Of a DNA stretch of 64,000 bases, positions 18,147-25,917 are shown in pieces; positions within the stretch are counted from its first letter, which is position 1, and each line of letters starts with the position of its first letter. The translations under genes were made by a program, and so were the position numbers. Source of the DNA: Salinisphaera shabanensis E1L3A (GTDB taxonomy: Bacteria > Pseudomonadota > Gammaproteobacteria > Nevskiales > Salinisphaeraceae); assembly GCF_000215955.2 (NCBI RefSeq), contig NZ_AFNV02000007.1, positions 1 to 64,000 on the forward strand, given 5' to 3'. Under the pieces are notes generated by a model, which did no database searches, was not told where the DNA came from, and saw nothing but the letters and a program-made list of their open reading frames with translations.

Positions 18147-19070
18147 ATGGACATCGATCTGGAAAAAATGCTGGCCAAGGTCAAGGCCAGCCAGTGGGCG
18201 CTGGCCGACATCGACTGGGATGCCCCCGGCGCCGAACTGATCACCGACGAACAATGGCCCAAGCTCAAGGCCTTCATGTCCGATCTGATGTGGATCGAGC
18301 ACGTGGGCGCGCGCGGCTTTGCCGCCATGGCGCGCAAGGCTGAAGACCCGATGCTGAAAGAAATGTATACCTACTTCCATGCCGAGGAGCAGCGCCACGC
18401 CAATGCCGAGATGGCGCTGATGCGTCGCTGGGGCATGCTCGAGGAAGACGAAATTCCGTTGCCGAATATCAATTTACGACTGGTGATCGACTGGCTGGAT
18501 ACGCAGTCGGACCGGATGCCGCTCGAGGTCCTCGGCTCGGTGATCCCCATGCTCGAGGTCGCGTTGGACGGCGCGCTCTGCACGTTCCTTCTGGAACAGG
18601 TCGACGACCCGGTTTGTCACGATGCTTTCAAACGCATCAACGACGACGAATCGCGCCATCTGGGCGTGGGTTTTCACGTGCTGGAGATGCAGGGCCACGG
18701 CAAGGCCTATCGGCTGGGTCTCAATTTCATGGGCACGGTGCTCAATCCCCGTCTGATCGTCGGTATTGCCACGTATCTACCGTTGTTGTCACGTATGCGC
18801 GACAACGTTGCTGCCATGGGCCTGCCGGAAGAAAAGCTCTACAAGGCCATGAACAAGTACGAGCGTATCGGCGGGCGCACGGCGGATGGGCGCCGCAATC
18901 CCTGGTTCCAGTTGATCAGCCGCCACGGCCGCCTCGTTGCCGACCGCGGCAACAAGCTCTATCACGTGCCGGTCGATGCCATGGTCAAGCTCACCGACTA
19001 CTACCCGCGCGCGCTGCTGCGGCCGGTGCCGACCTGGGTGAAGGAACTCACCTACAAGACCGCGGCATGA
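18147..19070 (+). CDS. Ferritin-like diiron protein, putative oxygenase/oxidase
   Basis: 307-residue protein with the four-helix diiron ligand pattern: E51, E81-x-x-H84 (EEQRH), E137 and E168-x-x-H171 (DESRH). This order matches ferritin-like diiron oxygenases such as AurF-type N-oxygenases and desaturase relatives, but I cannot name the family with confidence. There is no signal peptide. GAGGAG precedes the ATG, and its TGA overlaps the ATG of the monooxygenase gene (ATGA), implying coupled synthesis and probably a shared pathway. Candidate roles are hydroxylation or desaturation of a hydrophobic substrate or ketone precursor. Confidence 0.72.
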   Translation: MDIDLEKMLAKVKASQWALADIDWDAPGAELITDEQWPKLKAFMSDLMWIEHVGARGFAAMARKAEDPMLKEMYTYFHAEEQRHANAEMALMRRWGMLEEDEIPLPNINLRLVIDWLDTQSDRMPLEVLGSVIPMLEVALDGALCTFLLEQVDDPVCHDAFKRINDDESRHLGVGFHVLEMQGHGKAYRLGLNFMGTVLNPRLIVGIATYLPLLSRMRDNVAAMGLPEEKLYKAMNKYERIGGRTADGRRNPWFQLISRHGRLVADRGNKLYHVPVDAMVKLTDYYPRALLRPVPTWVKELTYKTAA

Positions 19071-20644
19071 GCGCGGTCAACGGTCATGCGGCGTCGAAAC
19101 AGGCCGCATCAGCGTCTCGGCGCGCGCGCAAGACACCGGCAGCGCGCCAAGCGCCCGTGCTGGATGTCGCGATCATTGGCGCCGGTTTTTCCGGCCTCGG
19201 TACGGCGATCCGTCTTCGCGAGCAGGGCATTAGCGATATCGCCATCCTCGAACGCGGCGACGACGTCGGCGGCACCTGGCGGGACAACACCTATCCCGGC
19301 GCTGCCTGCGATATTCCCTCCAACCTGTATTCGTTCTCGTTCGCCCAGAACCCGAACTGGTCGCGCGGCTATTCCGGCAGCGCCGAGATACTCGACTATA
19401 TCCACCACTTGGTCGACCGTTTCGAGCTGCGTGCCTTGATGCGTTTCCGGCACACCGTGACCGGCATGACGTTCGACGAGGCCCGCGGCGTCTGGACGAT
19501 TCGCGTGGCCGGCAAGAAGAACGTCCATGCCCGTTGTGTGGTGTCGGCCCAGGGCCCGCTGGCCAATCCGGCGCTGCCCAATATCCCGGGCATCGACACC
19601 TTCGGCGGCAAGACGATCCACAGCGCGCGTTGGGAGCACAGCTACGATTTCGCCGGCAAGCGCGTTGCCGTAATCGGCACCGGCGCCAGCGCGATCCAGA
19701 TCGTACCGGCACTGGCCGAGCGGGTGGATTTCCTAAAAGTCTTTCAGCGCACGCCGGCCTGGATTCTGCCCCGGCCGGGCTACGCCGCGCCCGACTGGAA
19801 CAAAACACTCTTCGAAAAGCTGCCCGCCAGCCAGACCGCGTTTCGAAACGCCTTGTTCTATGCGCATGAGGCGATGGCCACGGGCGTGATATGGAACACG
19901 CCGGTCACACGCCTACTCGAAGGCGTGGCCAAGGCGTTTCTGCGTCATCAGGTGCCGGATGCCTGGGTGCGCCGCCAGCTCACGCCGCAATACCGTATCG
20001 GCTGCAAGCGTCTGCTCGTCTCCAACGACTATTACCCCGCGCTCATGCGCGACAACGTCAAGCTCTATACCTGGCCGATCGACAAGATTTGCGAAAAGGG
20101 GATCCGCAGCGTTGAAGGCATCGAGCATCAGGTGGACTGTATCGTCTTCGCCACCGGCTTCGCCGTGTCCAAGGCGGCCGCGCCGTTTCCGATTACCGGC
20201 GTGGACGGTCGCCGGCTCGACGACGAATGGTCGCGTGGCGCCATGGCCTATAAAAGCGTGAACGTTGCGGGCTACCCGAACCTGTTCATGGCGCTCGGCC
20301 CCAACTCCGGGCCCGGCCACAATTCTGCGCTCTCTTATATGGAGCCGCAGATCGACTACATCGTGCAGGGCATCCAGACGATCCTCGAATACGACCTGCG
20401 CGCGCTCGATGTAAGAGAAGACGCCCAGGCCAAACACAACGCCCAACTGCAGAAACGCCTGGCCAAAACCAACTGGAACTCGGGTTGCGCGAGCTGGTAT
20501 CTCACCGAAGACGGCTTCAACGCCACCATGTATCCGGGCTTCGCCACGCAGTACAAGAAACAGATGGCCCGCTTCGTGAACGAGGATTATCGAGCAATTC
20601 GCTATGAGCCTGAATTTCACGAACGGTGGATGCGTAATGACTAA
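19067..20644 (+). CDS. Baeyer-Villiger-type flavin monooxygenase
   Basis: FAD/NADPH monooxygenase of 525 residues that would insert oxygen next to a ketone to give an ester or lactone. Two Rossmann loops are seen, [10 protein letters not shown] (residues 37-46) and [17 protein letters not shown]. Between them lies the BVMO fingerprint FxGxxxHxxxW, here F179-G-G-KTI-H185-SAR-W189. An N-terminal A/R/K-rich extension of about 30 residues precedes the FAD domain. I placed the start at ATG 19067, overlapping the diiron stop; the longer open frame reads inside that gene. Substrate is unknown. AlmA-type alkane monooxygenases are relatives, but the intact fingerprint favours a true BVMO. Confidence 0.88.
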   Translation: MSAVNGHAASKQAASASRRARKTPAARQAPVLDVAIIGAGFSGLGTAIRLREQGISDIAILERGDDVGGTWRDNTYPGAACDIPSNLYSFSFAQNPNWSRGYSGSAEILDYIHHLVDRFELRALMRFRHTVTGMTFDEARGVWTIRVAGKKNVHARCVVSAQGPLANPALPNIPGIDTFGGKTIHSARWEHSYDFAGKRVAVIGTGASAIQIVPALAERVDFLKVFQRTPAWILPRPGYAAPDWNKTLFEKLPASQTAFRNALFYAHEAMATGVIWNTPVTRLLEGVAKAFLRHQVPDAWVRRQLTPQYRIGCKRLLVSNDYYPALMRDNVKLYTWPIDKICEKGIRSVEGIEHQVDCIVFATGFAVSKAAAPFPITGVDGRRLDDEWSRGAMAYKSVNVAGYPNLFMALGPNSGPGHNSALSYMEPQIDYIVQGIQTILEYDLRALDVREDAQAKHNAQLQKRLAKTNWNSGCASWYLTEDGFNATMYPGFATQYKKQMARFVNEDYRAIRYEPEFHERWMRND

Positions 20645-20647
20645 ACG

Positions 20648-20701
20648 GTCGCGTTCTCGCGACTGATGCCGCGGCTGGGGCAGGTTGCTGCTTGCAACCT
20701 G
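20648..20701. other. Two hairpins after the monooxygenase gene
   Basis: GTCGCG-TTCT-CGCGAC (20648-20663) and CAGGTTGC-TGCTT-GCAACCTG (20681-20701, perfect 8-bp stem) stand between the operon end and the acetyltransferase remnant. Neither is followed by a T run. They could end the operon transcript or mark the edge of the transferred segment. Confidence 0.35.
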
Positions 20702-20742
20702 GCTGTCAGCGATCAAAATGCCCATCGTCGGCAGTTGCAGCA

Positions 20743-21062
20743 GATGATCTGCCTTACAAAGGCGACACTGTCATCGGCAATGATGTCTGGCTCGGCTACG
20801 AATCGCTCATCATGCCCGGAGTAAAGATCGGCAATGGCGCTATCGTGTCCTCACGTGCTGTCGTGGTGTCTGATGTGCCGCCATACACCATGTTGGCGGT
20901 AATCCTGCAACGCCCGTCAAGCGGCGTTTCCCAGCAGAGACAGTCGACATCCTGAACGAAATCGCGTGGTGGGATTGGCCCGTCGAGAGGATCAGTGAGC
21001 ATTTGGCGAAAATCGTGTCAGGCGATATTGAAGCCTTGCGGGCATGTGCAGCCAATACGTGA
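20743..21062 (+). pseudogene. Remnant of a hexapeptide-repeat xenobiotic acetyltransferase (CatB/Vat type)
   Basis: The first frame reads [19 protein letters not shown], then [20 protein letters not shown] and SDVPPYT, the left-handed beta-helix C-terminal half of chloramphenicol/streptogramin acetyltransferases. After PPYT, near 20891, the reading frame changes: VGGNPA continues in another frame, then [20 protein letters not shown], then a tail SGDIEAL to a TGA at 21060-21062. That is exactly the family's C-terminal tail. A one-base deletion therefore breaks the gene, and the N-terminal half including the catalytic His region is missing. The sequence looks less GC-rich than its neighbours, consistent with a decayed acquired gene. 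21063-21325 holds nothing I can assign. Confidence 0.8.
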
Positions 21063-21325
21063 TCGGGGCAACGTATACGGAATTCGTGATAAGGGCTAAG
21101 AAGCCTTTTGCCAATCGCTTTCTGGAGCCCTGAATTAAATACACCGTCGGATGCGCCGGGTGCGCGAACATTCTCGGTAATCGCCAATAAAGAAGCAGGT
21201 GTGGGTTATTGGGATGGCGAGTCTTGGTTTGTTGCCCATCCAAGCGCCGCAGTCCACCGCCGTTCTTACGCCGGCAACTGAGCGCAACCGCTAGCCGAAC
21301 AGGCGTTATTCTCTCCAAAAGCCGC

Positions 21326-21940
21326 TCAGGGCTTCGCAATCGCCCGCCAGAGCATCTCAAACAGCACGTTGACTTGGGCGCTGAGCGGCGGTTCCTGTCG
21401 TCGCATGCTCTGCATCTGAATCAGGCGTGCCAATACGCCATAGAAGTAGTCGAGCAGGATCGCTTCGCTGACCTGATCGTTGAGAATGCCGCGTTCGCGC
21501 CCTTCGGCGAGCACTTCGAGAAACAGATTGGTCAGCCGTCGCTGCTGGTCGGTCACGTCATAGCGCATGGCACCCGGGTACACCGAGCCGAGAATCATGC
21601 GTGCGACCTTCTGATGCTGTTCGAAAAAGTCGAGTACCACCCAGAACACTTTGCGCAGCCGATCCTTGTACGTCTCTATGCCGGCAAGATGATCGGTCAT
21701 GCGTGCGGCCAGTGCGTTCGCCCAATGAAGTACACAGGCATCGAGCAAGGCCTGCTTATCGCCGTAGTGGCGATAGATGGTCTGTAGCGAAGCACGTGCA
21801 GCCCGCGCGATCTCGTCAAGCCGCACCTCGTGAAATGGGCGTTCGGCAAACAGATCCAGCGCGGCATTCTCGATGCGTGCGCGGGCAGCCGCGCTGGGTT
21901 TTTGCCGCGAAGAGCCGGTCGGCAAAGGAGAAATGCTCAT
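21326..21940 (-). CDS. TetR/AcrR family transcriptional regulator
   Basis: 204-residue repressor-type protein with an N-terminal helix-turn-helix (ENAALDLFAERPFHEVRLDEIARAARASLQTIYRHYGDKQALL) and an all-helical ligand domain. It is divergent from fadI with a 179-base spacer rich in inverted repeats, which makes control of the fadI-fadJ-fadE run likely; by family analogy the ligand could be an acyl-CoA or fatty acid. The same motif before the BVMO operon suggests a wider regulon. The start at 21940 lacks a clear Shine-Dalgarno. Confidence 0.88.
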   Translation of the reverse strand: MSISPLPTGSSRQKPSAAARARIENAALDLFAERPFHEVRLDEIARAARASLQTIYRHYGDKQALLDACVLHWANALAARMTDHLAGIETYKDRLRKVFWVVLDFFEQHQKVARMILGSVYPGAMRYDVTDQQRRLTNLFLEVLAEGRERGILNDQVSEAILLDYFYGVLARLIQMQSMRRQEPPLSAQVNVLFEMLWRAIAKP

Positions 21941-21969
21941 AAAAAGGCCGGTTTGAGAGTGAACATTAA

Positions 21970-22030
21970 ATTACACATATAAATGTAATCGGCTATCGTG
22001 CCTCGGTTTAATTGACATCATTCAATGTAA
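21970..22030. promoter_or_regulatory. Divergent operator/promoter region between tetR and fadI
   Basis: ATTACA/TGTAAT inverted repeat with an 8-base spacer at 21970-21989, and TTGACATCATTCAATGTAA at 22012-22030. TTGACA of the latter, with TAAGAA 18 bases downstream, is a plausible fadI promoter, so a regulator on this motif would cover the -35 element. The core is shared with the motif at 17209-17230. Confidence 0.5.
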
Positions 22031-22119
22031 GCGACTAAGAATAACGCTCGTAGCAGCAACGTATCCGTCACTCTTAGAGTGTAACCAAATTTACAGTTTC
22101 GCGTTATCGAGATGAATTC

Positions 22120-23487
22120 ATGGCAGAACAAAACGGCGCGGTAGCCACCAAGGCGCGCAAGAAAACCTCTGTAGCGAGCAAGCGATCGGCGGGTCTGAAC
22201 GGCCCGAACGGCCGCATTGCCGTCGTGGCGGGAGTGCGGACTCCGTTCACGCGTATCGCTACTGCGTTCCGCGATCAGGACGCAGTGGATCTAGGCGCGA
22301 TGGCGGCGGCCGAAGTGTTGGCGCGTACCGGTCTGGCTGCCGGCGACATCGAGCAGGCCATCTTCGGTATGACCGTCATGAAGCCGGAGGCGCCGTTCAT
22401 TGCCCGTGAAATCGTGCTCGCCTCGGGCATGGATGCGCGTACCGACGCCTATTCGATCACCCGAGCCTGTGCCACCAGCTTTCAGACCGCGGCCAGTGGC
22501 GCCGAGGCCATCGCGTTGGGTAACGCAAACGTGGTGATGACCGGCGGTACGGATTCGACGTCGGATATCTCCGTGCCGCTATCCAAGCGTCTGGCCGATG
22601 CCCTGCGCGACGCATCGCAGGCCAAGACCAACGGCGACCGCCTGAAGATACTCACACGGCTGCGTCCGAAAGACCTGATCCCGCGCAAGCCCTCGATTAC
22701 CGAATATTCAACCGGCAAGACCATGGGCGAGTCGGCCGAGCAGATGGCCAAGACCTGGGGCGTCACCCGCGCCGAGCAGGATGACCTGGCGCATGCCTCG
22801 CATACCAACGCCGCCGCTGCGCTGGCCGACGGCCGACTGGACGCGCAACGTATGACTGCGTTCGTCGCCAACAACGGCAAAACCGTGCCGGTGAGCGACG
22901 ACAACCTGGTACGAACGAATAGCGAACGCACCGGCTACGACCGGCTCAAGCCTATATTCGATCGCGCCAATGGCAGTGTGACCGCGGCTAACTCGAGCCC
23001 ACTCACCGATGGCGCGGCCGCGATGATTCTGATGAGCGAAGAGCGTGCCAAGGCGCTCGGCTACGAGCCGCTGGCCTATATCCGCGGCTATGCCTTTGCC
23101 GCGAAAACGCCGGAGCGCGATCTGTTGATGGGGCCGGTTCTGGCGGCCCCGCTAGCGCTGGAGCGGGCCGGGCTGTCGTTATCCGATCTCACGTTGATCG
23201 ATATGCACGAGGCGTTTGCGGCACAGGTCGAAGCCAATATTCGCGGCATGGAATCGAAGACCTATCTTCCGGACATGACCGGGCAGGCGCCGCTGGGCAC
23301 GATCGATCGCGACATTCTTAATGTGAACGGCGGCTCGATCGCATTCGGCCACCCGTTTGGCGCGACCGGCGCACGCATCCTTATTCAGACCGCCCACGAG
23401 CTCAAACGCCGCGGCGGCGGTCTGGCGATGACCACCGCCTGCGCGGCCGGCGGCATTGGCGCGGCCATGATTCTGGAACGCGACTGA
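22120..23487 (+). CDS. fadI: 3-ketoacyl-CoA thiolase (FadI-type acetyl-CoA C-acyltransferase)
   Basis: Cleaves 3-ketoacyl-CoA to acetyl-CoA and a shortened acyl-CoA in beta-oxidation. 455 residues. Nucleophilic Cys in SITRACATSFQTA, His in DMHEAFAAQ, and second Cys in MTTACAAGGIGAAM, with the NVNGGSIAFGHPFGATGAR loop. The first 30 residues form a lysine/alanine-rich tail not needed for the fold. The gene lies 46 bases before fadJ, and the pair should form the trifunctional-type complex used for medium and long chains. Control by the divergent TetR is likely. Confidence 0.94.
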   Translation: MAEQNGAVATKARKKTSVASKRSAGLNGPNGRIAVVAGVRTPFTRIATAFRDQDAVDLGAMAAAEVLARTGLAAGDIEQAIFGMTVMKPEAPFIAREIVLASGMDARTDAYSITRACATSFQTAASGAEAIALGNANVVMTGGTDSTSDISVPLSKRLADALRDASQAKTNGDRLKILTRLRPKDLIPRKPSITEYSTGKTMGESAEQMAKTWGVTRAEQDDLAHASHTNAAAALADGRLDAQRMTAFVANNGKTVPVSDDNLVRTNSERTGYDRLKPIFDRANGSVTAANSSPLTDGAAAMILMSEERAKALGYEPLAYIRGYAFAAKTPERDLLMGPVLAAPLALERAGLSLSDLTLIDMHEAFAAQVEANIRGMESKTYLPDMTGQAPLGTIDRDILNVNGGSIAFGHPFGATGARILIQTAHELKRRGGGLAMTTACAAGGIGAAMILERD

Positions 23488-23533
23488 GCGCTACGGCCAC
23501 CCCCGAACCGATCCGATTTCAAGCACAGGTCCT

Positions 23534-25789
23534 ATGAGTAATAACACCACGACAGCCCGGCCAGCGGCGCCTACTCAAGGGCGCGACGAACTTTTCCAAC
23601 TGGAAAAACGCGAGGACGGCATCGTTGTCCTGCGTTTCGGCGTGCCCGGCGCACGCCAGAACACGATCCAGGCCGATTTCGCGGATGCCTTCGATCATGT
23701 GCTGGAAACCATCGAGCACGACACCGAAGTGATTGGCGTAGTACTGATCTCGAACAAGCCGGGCTCGTTTCTGGCGGGCGCGGACATCGGCCTCTTCGAG
23801 CAGGTTAAGAGTGCCGGCGAGGTCGAGGCGTTGTCTTTGCGGGGGCAGGCGGGCTTCTCTCGTTTGTCAAAACTGCATGTGCCGGTGGTCGCCGCGATCG
23901 AGGGCAGCTGTCTCGGTGGTGGTCTGGAAATGGCGTTGGCCTGTGATGTGCGTATCGCAGCCGAAACGCCGGCGACCGCGCTCGGCCTGCCGGAGGTGAT
24001 GCTTGGTCTGCTACCCGCGGCCGGTGGCACCCAGCGTCTGCCACGGCTTGTGGGTATCGCCACTGGCCTCGATCTCATGCTCACCGGGCGAAAGCTGCGC
24101 CCAGCGCAAGCGAAGAAGATCGGGCTCATCGATCAGGTCGTGGCGCCCGAAGCGTTGCTCATGGAAGCCATTCGCCAGGCCCGAATCGCGGGCAAGCGTT
24201 CGTCCACCGCATCGGCTTCGCTGATTCAGCGTGCGCAAGGCCGTATGCGCGCCGGTGTGGGCGGGCTCACGAACGCGGCACTCGAGGACAACCCCGCCGG
24301 GCGCCGTGTGCTGTTCGACCAGGCGCGCAAGACCCTGCGTGCCAAGACGCACGGGCATTACCCGGCGCCGGAGCGCATTATCGGGGTCGTCGCGACGGGT
24401 TACGCGCAAGGCGTGAAAGCCGGCTTCGCGGTTGAAGCCAAGGCGTTTGGCGAGCTGGCCATGGGGCCCGTGTCGAAAGCGTTGCGTCATGTCTATCACG
24501 CCACGGAATCGCTGAAGAAAGCGACCTTCGTAGGCAGGAATGTAAAGCCGCGCGACGTGCATCAGGTTGGGGTGCTGGGCGCGGGTCTGATGGGCGCAGG
24601 TATCGCAACGGTGACCGTCGACAAGGCCGGCTTGCCGGTTCGTCTGAAGGATGTCAGCAACGAGGGGCTCGCCCGCGGCATGCAGCATGTGCGGGCCTTT
24701 TACGACAAGCGTGTGCACAACAAGGCGATGACGCGCGCGGCCGCCGATCGCTATCTGTATCAGGTGACCGCGACGACCGACTACAGCGGCATCGGCGCTG
24801 CCGATATCGTCATCGAAGCGGTGTTCGAAGACCTCGAACTCAAGCAGGCCATGCTCGCCGACGTGGAAGCCGCAGCCGATGCGCAGGGCAACCCCGATTG
24901 CATTTTCGCGACCAATACATCGTCGCTACCGATTTCGGATATCGCCGCGCGCGCCAAACGGCCCGAGAACGTGATCGGCCTGCATTATTTCTCGCCGGTC
25001 GAGAAGATGCCGCTGCTCGAAATCATCGCAACCGACAAGACATCGAAGGAAACGATCGCCACAGCGGTCGCCTTCGGCAAGGCTCAAGGCAAGACGGTAA
25101 TCGTGGTCCGCGACGGACCTGGCTTTTATACGACGCGCGCGCTGTCACCGTATCTGAACGAGGCCGCCCGTTTGCTGGCCGAGGGCGCCAGTGTTCGAGC
25201 CATCGACGAAGCGTTGGTGGACTACGGTTTCCCGGTTGGCCCGCTGACATTGCTCGATGAAGTGGGCGTGGATGTCGGTGTGAAGGTCGGTCCGATTCTC
25301 GAAGCCGCGTTTGGTCCGCGCATGGCCGCACCTGATGCGTCGGCCAAGATGATCGATGCGGGCTATCTCGGCCGTAAATCCGGCAAGGGTTTCTACGATT
25401 ACACGGCCAAGCGCAAGAAGGGCGCGAAGCGGCCAGTCAATCCGGAGCTGGCCACGCTGCTCGCGGATGACCGCCAAGGCGTGCGGGCGCCGAGCGCGGC
25501 CGAGATCGTCGAGCGTTGCACGCTGTTGTTCGTCAACGAGGCGGCCCATTGCCTGTCCGAACAAATAATCGATGACCCCATGCAAGGTGATATCGGCGCG
25601 ATCTTCGGCCTTGGTTTTCTGCCATTTACCGGCGGACCGTTTCGCTATGTCGATACCTTCGGCGTGGGCCGGGTCGTCGACCGTTTGCAAGCGCTTGCCG
25701 AGCGCCATGGCGCCCGGTTCGAACCGGCGCCGTTGCTCAAGACCATGGCGAAGGCACAAGCCGAATCGCATCGACGGTTCTACCCGTGA
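23534..25789 (+). CDS. fadJ: Fatty acid oxidation multifunctional protein FadJ (enoyl-CoA hydratase/3-hydroxyacyl-CoA dehydrogenase)
   Basis: 751-residue alpha subunit of the beta-oxidation complex. The crotonase domain spans about residues 20-220, with oxyanion-hole segments PGSFLAGADIG and IEGSCLGGGLEMALACD and catalytic Glu in LGLPEVMLGLLPAAGGTQRLPRL. The 3-hydroxyacyl-CoA dehydrogenase NAD domain begins near residue 338 (VGVLGAGLMGAGIA) with the HYFSPVEKMPLLE catalytic His-Glu pair, followed by two C-terminal dehydrogenase repeats. Pairing with fadI and overall length favour FadJ over FadB. Confidence 0.94.
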   Translation: MSNNTTTARPAAPTQGRDELFQLEKREDGIVVLRFGVPGARQNTIQADFADAFDHVLETIEHDTEVIGVVLISNKPGSFLAGADIGLFEQVKSAGEVEALSLRGQAGFSRLSKLHVPVVAAIEGSCLGGGLEMALACDVRIAAETPATALGLPEVMLGLLPAAGGTQRLPRLVGIATGLDLMLTGRKLRPAQAKKIGLIDQVVAPEALLMEAIRQARIAGKRSSTASASLIQRAQGRMRAGVGGLTNAALEDNPAGRRVLFDQARKTLRAKTHGHYPAPERIIGVVATGYAQGVKAGFAVEAKAFGELAMGPVSKALRHVYHATESLKKATFVGRNVKPRDVHQVGVLGAGLMGAGIATVTVDKAGLPVRLKDVSNEGLARGMQHVRAFYDKRVHNKAMTRAAADRYLYQVTATTDYSGIGAADIVIEAVFEDLELKQAMLADVEAAADAQGNPDCIFATNTSSLPISDIAARAKRPENVIGLHYFSPVEKMPLLEIIATDKTSKETIATAVAFGKAQGKTVIVVRDGPGFYTTRALSPYLNEAARLLAEGASVRAIDEALVDYGFPVGPLTLLDEVGVDVGVKVGPILEAAFGPRMAAPDASAKMIDAGYLGRKSGKGFYDYTAKRKKGAKRPVNPELATLLADDRQGVRAPSAAEIVERCTLLFVNEAAHCLSEQIIDDPMQGDIGAIFGLGFLPFTGGPFRYVDTFGVGRVVDRLQALAERHGARFEPAPLLKTMAKAQAESHRRFYP

Positions 25790-25917
25790 AGATCGCCTGT
25801 TCGTCATTTTCCCCTACGTCTCTCGGCGGGCGGCCTCGTCCGTCAATGAGACACCCTGAATAACGAGCCTGCGCCCCGTGCGCGATTTGTTGCTCAATAC
25901 CGACCCGGAGCCAAGCC

